7,887 bases of DNA from Candidatus Hydrogenedentota bacterium (GCA_012965445.1 DTSJ01000395.1:1-7887), one strand, 5' to 3'. Positions 1-6,829 are shown, numbered from the stretch's first letter. Made by a program: numbers and translations. Notes: generated by a model not told the origin, from the sequence alone.

Positions 1-2
1 GG

Positions 3-1226
3 TCTGCACGCCTTTCCGTATTCATCGTAGCTGCCTGGCCCTGGCTCGTGGATTATGGGAGTCGAATTGCACCTGAAGCGCTTGCGGTAACACTGTGGTT
101 CAGCTCGATCTGGCTGCTATATCGCGGCATCCAGGGCAGTCGATTTCATCTGGCCTTAGCCCCAATTGCGTTTTTTGCATTGCACCTCAGTCGCCCAGAG
201 GGGACTTTCCTGATGCTGGGTTCACCGCTGGCCGCGACGATTCTGTGCTACAAGCGAGACCGAGCGCATTGGACGCGGTTGGCTGTCTATACCTGTGGTA
301 TTTTGATGCTTACTGTAGTCTACGTCGTTGTTATGAACGCGATTCTCGGCAATGTTACAGTCAGTTACCGTGCGCCCAGGTCTGACGACGTTTTCGATTA
401 CTTTCGAAGGGGTGCGATTCCGCTTGCCAAAACATTTATGCGTCTCAATTTCGACGTCGTCCCGGTTATGCTCGGCCCGCTGCTGCTCGTATTCTTTGGC
501 GTTGGATTCTTTCGCTACAGCGACAATACCCGAAAGCCGCGCCTCGAAGGTTTCATCCTCTTTTTCTGTCTGGTCCAGTGGAGTCTCACGCTCGCAAATT
601 TTTCGCCCGAACCTCGCTACTTGATGACCGTAATCATTGCCTTGTCATTGTGGTCGGCCAAAGGTATCGAGTTGCTCTATCATCGGGCATTCTATTGGAA
701 CAAATTTCGGTGGGCGCGCTTTGTTCCAGTGATACTCATCCTCCTTACCTTCACAGCAGGGCTTGCCGAGCCCATCGCCGGACAATATATCAGTTCAGTC
801 CCCAGGACCCCGGTCGAATACAGAACAGCAGGAAAATGGATGCGGGAGAACCTTGAACCCGGCTATATTTTCTGCCGCAAGCCGCAGGTTGGATTCTATG
901 CGGATATGCCGTCAATCGGCCCCGATGTTTCGCACACGCCTGAACTGCTCGCGCAGGCCGCAAAAGAAATCGGCGCCCGCTATGTCGTTTTCGACATGCG
1001 ATACTCGGCAAATATCCTTCCGGCACTCCGGCCATTGCTCGACACCACAACAGACCACGAGAACTATCGGCTTCTGAATGGCGACCTCAGTGAAAATCTG
1101 GAAACACAGATCGTCATTTATGAAATCACGACGCCTGGAATCGAGTATCTTACTCAAGACAACTTTCCCGGGACATCATCCCACATGGGGCCTGATCGGA
1201 AGCGTCGCGAAACGAACATACCTTGA
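3..1226 (+). CDS. Polytopic membrane glycosyltransferase, GT39/ArnT-like, C-terminal part (5' end outside window)
   Basis: This is probably an inner-membrane glycosyltransferase that uses a polyprenyl-phosphate sugar donor. The frame is open from base 3. A GTG at 48 could be read as a start, but it has no Shine-Dalgarno sequence and lies within coding-like hydrophobic sequence, so the gene most likely begins upstream. The N-terminal catalytic region expected of GT39 proteins would then be off-window. About eight hydrophobic helices are visible up to roughly base 780. Family-like marks are the RIAPEAL stretch just after base 60, the SRPEG motif near base 190 and SPEPRYL near base 605. The last 140 or so residues are soluble and resemble the C-terminal domain of such proteins (RTAGKWMREN near 825, IGARYVVFD near 970). 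The stop TGA at 1224-1226 lies 10 nt before the GT9 gene, suggesting one operon. The acceptor is not inferable. It could also be a related GT-C family member. Confidence 0.8.
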   Translation, partial: SARLSVFIVAAWPWLVDYGSRIAPEALAVTLWFSSIWLLYRGIQGSRFHLALAPIAFFALHLSRPEGTFLMLGSPLAATILCYKRDRAHWTRLAVYTCGILMLTVVYVVVMNAILGNVTVSYRAPRSDDVFDYFRRGAIPLAKTFMRLNFDVVPVMLGPLLLVFFGVGFFRYSDNTRKPRLEGFILFFCLVQWSLTLANFSPEPRYLMTVIIALSLWSAKGIELLYHRAFYWNKFRWARFVPVILILLTFTAGLAEPIAGQYISSVPRTPVEYRTAGKWMRENLEPGYIFCRKPQVGFYADMPSIGPDVSHTPELLAQAAKEIGARYVVFDMRYSANILPALRPLLDTTTDHENYRLLNGDLSENLETQIVIYEITTPGIEYLTQDNFPGTSSHMGPDRKRRETNIP

Positions 1227-1236
1227 CGAGAACCTG

Positions 1237-2061
1237 ATGGACACCCTCATCATTCATACAGGGGGGATCGGGGATTTCATTCTCACCTGTCCAGCCGTTC
1301 AAGAGCTTACCAGGGAGAGTAGTATCACACTGGCAGGTTATGTAGACCGTCTCTCGCTCGCTGTAGCCGGAGGATTGGCTCGAAATGCGGTCTCTTTGGA
1401 CAGCATTGACTTTCATTCCCTCTTCGCGGAACCTTCTGAGAAGCTGGTTGCCTTTCTGGCCCCTTTTGACAGGATAATCGTTTGGATGCGCGACGATGAT
1501 CAGACCATCGAGGACACGCTCGCGGAAATTACGTCTGCATCCGTCCTCGTCTTTCCGGGCCTTCCGCCCAGCAACTGGAGCCGACATGCGAGCAAATACT
1601 ATCAGCAGTGCCTCGGACTTGGAGAGCTCTCCGCTTTTCGGCTCGCCAGCCCGATTGAACCTGTCGTTCACGATGTCATCATCCATCCTGGGAGCGGAAG
1701 CAGAGATAAAAATTGGCCGCTGGAACAATACGAGGAACTCGCAGACACACTCGAAAAAGATGGACGCAGGGTCACCTGGTGCCTGGGACCTGCAGAGGAA
1801 GAGAAGGGGGCGACGATACTACCTGGAGAGACGCTCCGGTGCGAGACGCTGGTCGAGTTGATCAGACATTTGGCGGGGGCGTCTCAGTACCTGGGAAACG
1901 ATTCCGGCGTGACACATTTGGCTGCTGCTTTGGGGGTTCGAACCGTTGCGGTGTTTGGCGTGACTGACCCCGGGGTTTGGGCACCCCATGGCGATCATGT
2001 GTCTGTAGCGGGGGGGAGTAGCTGGCCCGAAATTGTAGACGTACTTGAGCGTCTTCGTTAG
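1237..2061 (+). CDS. Glycosyltransferase family 9 (LPS heptosyltransferase-like)
   Basis: A 274-residue GT-B fold glycosyltransferase of family 9, the family that transfers ADP-heptose to the LPS inner core. Residues 5-13 (IIHTGGIGD) are the N-terminal glycine loop. HPGSGSRDKNWP at 150-161 opens the C-terminal nucleotide-sugar domain. GNDSGVTHLAAALG at 220-233 is the signature donor-binding segment, followed by TDPGVWAPHG at 243-252. I chose ATG 1237 because the family motif starts four residues later. The frame is open further upstream to 1078, but that part overlaps the preceding gene and has no family features. The ribosome binding site is weak (GAG, 6 nt before ATG), so translation may be coupled to the upstream gene. 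The protein is shorter than classical heptosyltransferases (about 320-350 aa), mainly in the N-terminal domain. Substrate is unknown; heptose transfer is inference from family only. Confidence 0.88.
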   Translation: MDTLIIHTGGIGDFILTCPAVQELTRESSITLAGYVDRLSLAVAGGLARNAVSLDSIDFHSLFAEPSEKLVAFLAPFDRIIVWMRDDDQTIEDTLAEITSASVLVFPGLPPSNWSRHASKYYQQCLGLGELSAFRLASPIEPVVHDVIIHPGSGSRDKNWPLEQYEELADTLEKDGRRVTWCLGPAEEEKGATILPGETLRCETLVELIRHLAGASQYLGNDSGVTHLAAALGVRTVAVFGVTDPGVWAPHGDHVSVAGGSSWPEIVDVLERLR

Positions 2062-2076
2062 GCGATTCGGCTAGTC

Positions 2077-2517
2077 TTACCTTGCATTTCTTTCCAAATT
2101 TTCTATGGCTCGCCGCATGGTGCATATATCCGATTCCAGACTATCCAGTCTGGAATCGGCACTCTTGACTTGTAGACTGACAGCGCGAATATCGGCTGTG
2201 TTATATTCGACACCGGATTTGAGCGGCCTCGTTTGCGCCTCGATCACAGCATTCGTTAGATTTTTGGACGTCCCCCTGTTTTCGACGGATCGCGTCGGGT
2301 TTCTCGCATCGACACCGGATCTCAATCTTTCGATCGCCTGCTGATTCGTTTCTATGGTCGAGTTCATCTGAATTGCCTGAAGGCCAAAGAGAATGAAAAG
2401 TGTCGCAATGGTAATATCCTTCCAATATGAGCGAAAGAGTGGGAACACTTCTGGTTTTGAGTTCGAATTTTCTTGTAGGGATTGGCTATGGTCGACATCG
2501 GTACCTTCTTTGTCCAT
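2077..2517 (-). CDS. Small single-pass membrane protein with coiled-coil tail, unknown function
   Basis: I do not recognise a family. The start at 2517 is chosen over an in-frame ATG at 2574 because GGGAG lies 9 nt upstream of it; the upstream ATG lacks a comparable site. The 146-residue protein has a polar N-terminus rich in Ser, Asn and Glu, then one hydrophobic helix at about 34-51 (DITIATLFILFG). Next comes a polar helical region (53-66) and a C-terminal heptad-like region at about 107-143 (VKSADSRLDSLESD). Positive charges (R29, K33) before the helix predict N-in, C-out, which puts the coiled coil in the periplasm. A lone cysteine is at 131. The gene sits downstream of tRNA-Glu on the same strand and converges on the GT9 gene, leaving only 15 bp between stops. 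No clear dedicated promoter was found. Hydrophobicity pattern, codon-sized ORF and RBS support a real gene. Confidence 0.7.
   Translation of the reverse strand: MDKEGTDVDHSQSLQENSNSKPEVFPLFRSYWKDITIATLFILFGLQAIQMNSTIETNQQAIERLRSGVDARNPTRSVENRGTSKNLTNAVIEAQTRPLKSGVEYNTADIRAVSLQVKSADSRLDSLESDICTMRRAIENLERNAR
2130..2159. repeat. Perfect 13-bp inverted repeat with 4-nt loop
   Basis: CCGATTCCAGACT (2130-2142) and its exact reverse complement (2147-2159) flank the loop ATCC. The repeat lies within the coiled-coil gene (encoding roughly DSRLDSLESD), 69 nt past the GT9 stop codon. No T-run follows on either strand, so it is not a textbook intrinsic terminator. It could still stop or slow the convergent transcripts, or stabilise their 3' ends. 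Confidence 0.75.
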
Positions 2518-2626
2518 TTCATCGTTCTCCCGTTTATTTGGGATACTGACGCAAACGGGCATGGATCTATTCATTCAGACGGTGAGAACCGAAAGCGAAG
2601 GGGGAGACCACTATGAGGCAAAAAAA

Positions 2627-2704
2627 TGGCGTCCCCAAGGGGATTTGAACCCCTGTTGCCGCCGTGAAAGGGCGGTGTCCTAGACCAAGCTAGACGATGG
2701 GGAC
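2627..2704 (-). tRNA. tRNA-Glu (anticodon UUC), CCA encoded
   Basis: Read on the minus strand, the gene folds as a full cloverleaf. The 7-bp acceptor is GTCCCCA with TGGGGAC. The anticodon stem CCGCC/GGCGG encloses the loop CTTTCAC, giving anticodon TTC (Glu). The T-arm is AGGGG/CCCCT around TTCAAAT. Discriminator G (2630) is followed by an encoded CCA (2629-2627). A run of seven Ts on the minus strand (2626-2620) follows immediately and may help end transcription. The sequence agrees closely with the general bacterial tRNA-Glu pattern. Confidence 0.97.
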
Positions 2705-2725
2705 GCGATAAACAGAGCGTCAGAC

Positions 2726-2764
2726 AAAAAAATACCCGCTTCCGTCAACTACATGGAAAAGCGG
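2726..2764 (-). terminator. Terminator-like hairpin with T7 tract upstream of tRNA-Glu
   Basis: On the minus strand, CCGCTT plus CC (2764-2759 and 2756-2755, with a 2-nt TT bulge) pairs with GGAAGCGG (2743-2736). The loop is 11 nt, and GTA then seven Ts follow (2732-2726). This has intrinsic-terminator form. It lies about 22 nt before the mature tRNA 5' end and downstream of the candidate promoter, so it could be an attenuator, a processing stem, or the end of a transcript arriving from the right. No minus-strand gene lies immediately upstream to need it. Confidence 0.35.
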
Positions 2765-2798
2765 CTTTCAAGACAGGCATACCCTGCAAGATGTTCCT

Positions 2799-2827
2799 AG
2801 TATAGCAAATAGACTCGCATGGAACAA
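2799..2827 (-). promoter_or_regulatory. Candidate sigma70-type promoter reading toward tRNA-Glu
   Basis: On the minus strand there is a -35-like TTGTTC (2827-2822), a 17-nt spacer and a -10-like TATACT (2804-2799, 5 of 6 consensus bases). It faces the tRNA-Glu gene and would give a leader of nearly 90 nt containing the hairpin at 2726-2764. The -35 match is poor (3 of 6), so this is tentative. Confidence 0.35.
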
Positions 2828-2999
2828 GATCAAAGCCACATTCTATACCGAGAACGAAATGGCTCATCTTATCGCTACCATCACGGAAAAATGAGCCAGA
2901 CCATCAAGAAAAGCGGGTAGTTCCTTAATCGAACTGAATTACTTCTGAATGTAACACCCTCCGATCTCTTCCAAACTCCGAAATTGCGAAAGGACCGCC

Positions 3000-3424
3000 A
3001 TGAAAGCTGAACTTGTCAACCCGTTTATTGAAAGTGTGCAGGAAATATTCACGACCATGCTCGGAGTCCAGGCCAGACGCGGGAAAGTCGGGATTACCGA
3101 TGCGGAAAAAAGCCCTGGAGATCTCGTAGCACTCATCGGTATCAGTGGACATGCCACCGGCAACGTCGCGCTTTCTCTGCCCTCTCAAACCGCACTGGCT
3201 ATCGTGGGTCAGCTAATGAGCGAGACCTATACGTCTATTACTGACGACGCGTGAAAGCGAAGATGAACGTAGATGGCGAGACCCCTATGGATCTGAGCCT
3301 GCCAACCGTCGTCAGCGGCGATAACTACAAAGTCAAGTACCCAACCAAGACCATCTGGCTCGAAGTACCCTTCGAATGCGACCTCGGCCCATTCATCATT
3401 CGCATCACTTTCGAAGACGAGTAG
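3000..3424 (+). pseudogene. cheX: Broken CheX-like chemotaxis phosphatase gene (frameshift and missing catalytic segment)
   Basis: CheX-family proteins dephosphorylate the response regulator CheY-P in the cytoplasm. The first part starts at ATG 3000, with AAAGGA 5 nt upstream, and runs 84 codons to TGA 3252-3254. It contains the N-terminal helix (NPFIESVQEI, 7-16) and the GDLVALIGISGHATGN strand pair typical of CheX. The second part continues in another frame from about 3251 to TAG 3422-3424 (LPTVVSG, then WLEVPFECDLGPFIIRITFE), matching the usual C-terminal half. Between SITDDA and KAKM the family carries a helix of the form DAVGExxNMIxG, whose Glu and Asn are catalytic. It is absent here. 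By family comparison about 15-16 residues are lost, and the frame change implies a gap of 3k+1 bases. Stop and possible restart overlap as GTGA at 3251-3254, but no Shine-Dalgarno is seen there. Either a pseudogene or an assembly deletion. No other che genes are nearby. Confidence 0.78.
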
Positions 3425-3571
3425 ACGAAAACATCGGTGACAGGATATCACGGTAATTAGTCAGCGGATCGGAACAGTAACCGATTCCACTACACACAAG
3501 CACAACGACGACGCGACCGTTGCCAAACTATGTGGTATATCGGTTTGAGATAAACTGCTGCCTACAGGTGC

Positions 3572-4714
3572 TTATTGCAGACCCAGCGCAGTCTTCGCAT
3601 CTTCATAGTCGACCGAGCCTTTGGGATAAAACTCCATCATCTCGTAATAGATGAATCGCTCGTTCTCTTCGTCACCAACTCTTTTGTAGCAGAATGCAAT
3701 CGTCGGGTAGACTTTTTGGGCGACAGTGGTCGTTGGGTGTTCTTCGACGATTCTGGAATACGTTTCCGCGGCTTTCAAGTAGTCCTTCATTTTGGTGTAG
3801 TAGAGGTTTCCGATCGAATAGAGTAGTTCAGCAATTTTCTCTGATTCGACTTCGTCATCGATCTCGGAGAAAAGGTCGTCAATTTCAATAGTGGCTGTTT
3901 CTTCGCGTGTCCGAGCGATGGGCCGTTTTTCTCTGAGCCTGACGAGCATTTCCCCCTCGGTTTCAGGCTCCTGTTCGGCGGAATCCTCGTCGGACACTGC
4001 GACAGACGAATTGGTGACAATACCCATGCCATCTGGAGGTGATTCCGTTGAGGTGTAAACGACAGCACCTACCACTACAATAAATGCAAGAATCATATAC
4101 CAGTTTTTTATTAGTGATGAAATCAACGACGAGCCCCTAGACTCAGCATCGTTTTGACTATTCGGGTTTCTATCGTATCTCTGATTCACCGAGGAAAGCT
4201 GTTGTTCCAATATGTCTGTTGAAGGATCTGTGTCTTCAAGTACGCGCAAGCCTAAAACATATTGACTATTCGGGTTACTATCGTATCTCTTATTCACCAA
4301 GGAAAGCTGTTGTTCCAATCTGTCTGTTGAAGGTTCTGTGTCTCCATATACGCGCAAGCCCCATACATAGCCTTTTATCAGTTCAACTTCCTGAAACGTG
4401 CATCGTTCCGAATGTCCGTGGGCGAACCTGGATGTGGTCCTTTGAAGTATCGACATTGCATCCCCCGCAGGATCCTCCTTCGATGTAGGGAACGCTTTCC
4501 AGTTGGTTGTCATCCATTCTGTCATCACGGCGCGCACTTTTGTGATGAACACGGTTTCAGCTTCAGGCGTGTCTTTCTGTCGGAGCCTTAGCTGCACGAA
4601 CCCGAGTATTGCACCGACTTCCTCTATCGTAAAGTCGCCGCGGTGATCATGTATATCTTCCAACAGAAGCTCAATTTGCTTCTTGACGCGAAATGTGTTT
4701 GCTTCGTCAAGCAT
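3572..4714 (-). CDS. Membrane protein with 36-aa tandem duplication and C-terminal TPR-like repeats, unknown function
   Basis: No named family is recognised. ATG 4714 is chosen because GAGG lies 6 nt upstream; an in-frame ATG at 4747 has no good ribosome binding site. The 380-residue product begins with a helical soluble region (1-115). Two near-identical 36-residue units follow at 116-151 and 152-187, each ending in NPNSQ. A single transmembrane helix at about 204-221 (WYMILAFIVVVGAVVY) follows K203. Next are an acidic linker (240-256) and two TPR-like helical pairs at about 292-327 and 334-367 (LLYSIGNLYYTKMKDYLKAA; YPTIAFCYKRVGDEE). The charge pattern predicts N-terminus in the cytoplasm and TPR part in the periplasm. 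TPR modules bind protein partners, so a scaffold role is an inference. It is on the same strand as the pilin operon but separated by a strong terminator, and has its own candidate promoter. Confidence 0.85.
   Translation of the reverse strand: MLDEANTFRVKKQIELLLEDIHDHRGDFTIEEVGAILGFVQLRLRQKDTPEAETVFITKVRAVMTEWMTTNWKAFPTSKEDPAGDAMSILQRTTSRFAHGHSERCTFQEVELIKGYVWGLRVYGDTEPSTDRLEQQLSLVNKRYDSNPNSQYVLGLRVLEDTDPSTDILEQQLSSVNQRYDRNPNSQNDAESRGSSLISSLIKNWYMILAFIVVVGAVVYTSTESPPDGMGIVTNSSVAVSDEDSAEQEPETEGEMLVRLREKRPIARTREETATIEIDDLFSEIDDEVESEKIAELLYSIGNLYYTKMKDYLKAAETYSRIVEEHPTTTVAQKVYPTIAFCYKRVGDEENERFIYYEMMEFYPKGSVDYEDAKTALGLQ
4154..4369 (-). repeat. Tandem duplication, two 108-bp in-frame copies
   Basis: Copies 4154-4261 and 4262-4369 are directly adjacent and exactly 108 bp (36 codons) each. 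Counting by eye they differ at 11 positions (97 of 108 identical), with no gaps. The translations differ at 8 of 36 residues, so most changes alter the protein. The duplication lies just before the transmembrane helix of the TPR-like protein. Confidence 0.93.
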
Positions 4715-4846
4715 GTTGCCCCTCGTACTGGCCCGCCACAGGTACATTCATCGGTTTCTACGAGTACGTAGTTACGGCCACCTCAACCGAAACGATGCCC
4801 GTCTGCAATCTTGGTCGCATGTACACCGAGATTTTCCTCACTTTCG

Positions 4847-4876
4847 AGTATACGATCCTTTATCGGGAATTTGCAA
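4847..4876 (-). promoter_or_regulatory. Candidate sigma70-type promoter for the TPR-like membrane protein gene
   Basis: On the minus strand, TTGCAA (4876-4871, 4 of 6 to the -35 consensus) is followed by an 18-nt spacer and TATACT (4852-4847, 5 of 6 to the -10 consensus). It points at the gene starting at 4714, giving a 5' leader of roughly 125 nt. The placement after the pilin terminator fits an independent transcription unit. Confidence 0.45.
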
Positions 4877-4967
4877 TCCTATATTTTCTGATCGTGAGAA
4901 TATGTCTCAGAACCTTACAATCGCGCCTGTCGGTATATGAACGGACTCATTTATCCCCAAGCTCGGA

Positions 4968-5003
4968 CAAAAGGCGTACCAATGTCATCGACACTGGTAC
5001 GCC
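4968..5003 (-). terminator. Strong intrinsic terminator of the pilin operon
   Basis: On the minus strand GGCGTACCAGTGTC (5003-4990) pairs with GACATTGGTACGCC (4986-4973) across a 3-nt loop. This is 14 pairs including one G-U wobble. It is followed by TTTTGT (4972-4967). It lies about 60 nt after the stop of the PilX-like gene, and no other minus-strand gene ends here. Confidence 0.85.
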
Positions 5004-5065
5004 GCAAGGTTGACAGCAGCAGTAGTTCTTAACGAACGTAGTGCGAAACCGAATGCGTGTATGTA

Positions 5066-6829
5066 TTAGTTAGTGAACCCAACTTCGTACCATGCGATAT
5101 TGAACGCTAGTCCGCCGCCGCCTCCACCGGGATTCGCGCCAATCATGCGCATGCCGTCACCCCATGAGTCATCCATATCGGGGACGTGTACGAATCGTGT
5201 ATGGCCCTTGGCTTTGAATCGGTCACTAGCCATGCCTCCGATAAACGAAGTCGGGTTACCTTTTTCTTCAATCTCGATAAGATCCTGACAGTAGATCGCG
5301 GCGTAGACTTCAGAGTGGGTCTTTTCTTTGTCAAGGTCGAAGGTAATCTTGTAACTCGACATTAGACCGAGGAGATTGTCGGCGGGAAAACCTCCTTCGT
5401 TAAATTGTGGGTTACTTTTATCGAAGTCCGTGATGGATCTTGGAATGAGACTGGACTTGATCGTCATCTGGACGCTTCCTTCGTGGTCCGAAGTGTCCAT
5501 CGTCATAATGCTCCCTTTTCCGTGATAGTAGATATCGATGAGTTCGGTCTCAAAATCTCCTTCAATCGCGATACGGCCATTGATGACCATCTGTTCCTCA
5601 TTCGCGTCCCACCAAATAAAGTATTCATCATTGTCAATCATTGCCTGCAGGTCATCGTAGTCAGGCATGCCGCTGCTGCCCAGGCTCTTGTCTTCCTTTT
5701 TCACGCCGTCGCTCGCGTTCCAATAGAAGTTCTTGTCTTCAATCTTGATGTTGTCAATCGTTTTGTAATCTGAGCCGCCGCCCGCATCAAAGCCTTCGAG
5801 ATAGTAATCCATATGATCTTGACCGCCGTCATCAGCGTATGTTGGAAACTCCTGATTGTTTCCCAACTCCGTTTCGTAGGGCTCAAGGGCACCGTTGTCG
5901 CTGAAAATGGTAACGCCCTCTGTGTCATTGCCTGTAAATCCATCGTCTACATAGAGGCCGTCGATAGTCTCTTTGTTGGTGTTTATTCCTTGGTCGTCTT
6001 CCTGGCCTATCCAGGCATGTTGGCCCCCGGCGTTGATGTGAACCGCACCTTGTTTTACTCGAAGCGTCGCATTCAATGTACTGTTTCCGTCTCCGTCCAC
6101 TTCGAGTGCCGGAATATTATTTGTGATGGAGCTGGGTAGACCGTCGTAGCTGTTTCTGATATAGCTATTTTTGGTCAGATTCAGTGCCGTGTCACCGTTG
6201 TTAATGTCGTCGCCGAGAATGTGGACGGGACCGTGAACTTTGACCCACTTACTACCCTTGGTAACGTAGAATATGGTTTGCTGCTGGTTCCGTTTGCCGG
6301 GACCGCCGAAAATGGCATTGTCCCAGATGCTGGGACCACCACCACCACCATCTTGCTGGCCAAATATGCCCACACCGCGGCGAATAACACTCGCAACCCT
6401 ACTTATTACATGAATACTGATCATCGTGCTTTCGGTAACGCCGTCGATCGTTCCGTTTCCCACGTTGTCGACCCCGTCGTTGGACCAGTCGATGGTGTAT
6501 GCAAAGTACTCAATATCCGTTCCGGGCAGTACGAGAGGCGTCACCTCGTCATCATAGAAGGTCGGTATGACGTTTCCGCCATGGTAGGCTTCATCCACCC
6601 CAATCCAGCCATCCCCACCATTCGTGAGTGATTGAAGGCTTAGCGCCATGGCGGACTCCATTCCATGGTAGGCGTCCTTAAAATCTCCGTAGTTGGTGAC
6701 ATGGTTATTGTGCGTTAGCACTCTAATGGAAAGTGAACCCATTAGAAACGTAACCAATGCCAGCAAAATGAGGGCGGCGAACAACGCTATGCCTTCTTGT
6801 CCGTTCAAAGCTCTATTTGATTTAGTCAT
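5066..6829 (-). CDS. Large PilX-like pilus assembly protein (prepilin-type N-terminus)
   Basis: A 587-residue exported protein, likely anchored in or assembled onto a type IV pilus-like fibre. The N-terminus QEG at 11-13, followed by IALFAALILLALVTFL, is the PilX-type prepilin signal. Cleavage is expected after G13, and the usual glutamate at mature position 5 is absent, as in PilX/GspK-type members. The body is rich in Asp, Asn and Gly. It contains an EF-loop-like stretch at about 114-130 (NDGVDNVGNGTIDG), a poly-Gly run at 161-165 and a second at 568-573. Its last third (450-550; FPADNLLGLM, EVYAAIYCQD, FIGGMASDRF) resembles beta-rich domains at the C-termini of similar pilus assembly proteins. 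Typical PilX proteins are only about 150-200 residues. A strong GGGAGG lies 8 nt before ATG 6829. It is last in the operon, 30 nt after the PilW-like gene, and a strong terminator follows. Confidence 0.85.
   Translation of the reverse strand: MTKSNRALNGQEGIALFAALILLALVTFLMGSLSIRVLTHNNHVTNYGDFKDAYHGMESAMALSLQSLTNGGDGWIGVDEAYHGGNVIPTFYDDEVTPLVLPGTDIEYFAYTIDWSNDGVDNVGNGTIDGVTESTMISIHVISRVASVIRRGVGIFGQQDGGGGGPSIWDNAIFGGPGKRNQQQTIFYVTKGSKWVKVHGPVHILGDDINNGDTALNLTKNSYIRNSYDGLPSSITNNIPALEVDGDGNSTLNATLRVKQGAVHINAGGQHAWIGQEDDQGINTNKETIDGLYVDDGFTGNDTEGVTIFSDNGALEPYETELGNNQEFPTYADDGGQDHMDYYLEGFDAGGGSDYKTIDNIKIEDKNFYWNASDGVKKEDKSLGSSGMPDYDDLQAMIDNDEYFIWWDANEEQMVINGRIAIEGDFETELIDIYYHGKGSIMTMDTSDHEGSVQMTIKSSLIPRSITDFDKSNPQFNEGGFPADNLLGLMSSYKITFDLDKEKTHSEVYAAIYCQDLIEIEEKGNPTSFIGGMASDRFKAKGHTRFVHVPDMDDSWGDGMRMIGANPGGGGGGLAFNIAWYEVGFTN

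Larger units (their letters stand above)
2705..2999. other. Intergenic region between tRNA-Glu and cheX-like gene, no gene seen
   Basis: This stretch is just under 300 bases and contains no convincing ORF on either strand. It holds the minus-strand promoter-like pair and hairpin described separately, and the ribosome binding site of the cheX-like gene (AAAGGA at 2989-2994, 5 nt before ATG 3000). I could not identify a convincing plus-strand promoter for the cheX-like gene. Confidence 0.6.
4715..5065. other. Intergenic region between TPR-like gene and pilin operon
   Basis: About 350 bases without a supported gene. Plus-strand open frames here have no ribosome binding site or family-like sequence. 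The region holds the terminator of the pilin operon on the right side and a candidate promoter for the TPR-like gene near the middle. Confidence 0.65.

Noticed and set aside
1078..1236. Extended N-terminus of the GT9 gene from ATG 1078
   Set aside because: This part overlaps the end of the membrane glycosyltransferase in another frame and lacks family features. The GT9 fold starts right after ATG 1237.
2611..2704. tRNA gene as an integration site for a mobile element
   Set aside because: No integrase, no repeat of the tRNA 3' end elsewhere in the window, and no change in gene style across it.
2733..2919. 9-bp inverted repeat TACCCGCTT (2733-2741) and AAGCGGGTA (2911-2919)
   Set aside because: The arms are 169 bp apart and short. 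The first arm is better explained by the local hairpin at 2736-2764.
3466..3488. Hairpin GGATCGG with CCGATTCC between the cheX-like and TPR-like genes
   Set aside because: The stem has a bulge and no T-run on either strand, so I could not support it as a terminator.
4683..5013. Plus-strand open frames of 85 and 106 codons over the intergenic region
   Set aside because: They begin inside the opposite-strand TPR-like gene, have no Shine-Dalgarno sequence, and their translations show no domain-like pattern. They also run through the promoter and terminator of the minus-strand units.
6335..6350. Triplet run encoding five glycines (GGT repeats) as a phase-variation tract
   Set aside because: Gain or loss of triplets would not shift the frame, and the run is too short to argue for slippage-based switching.
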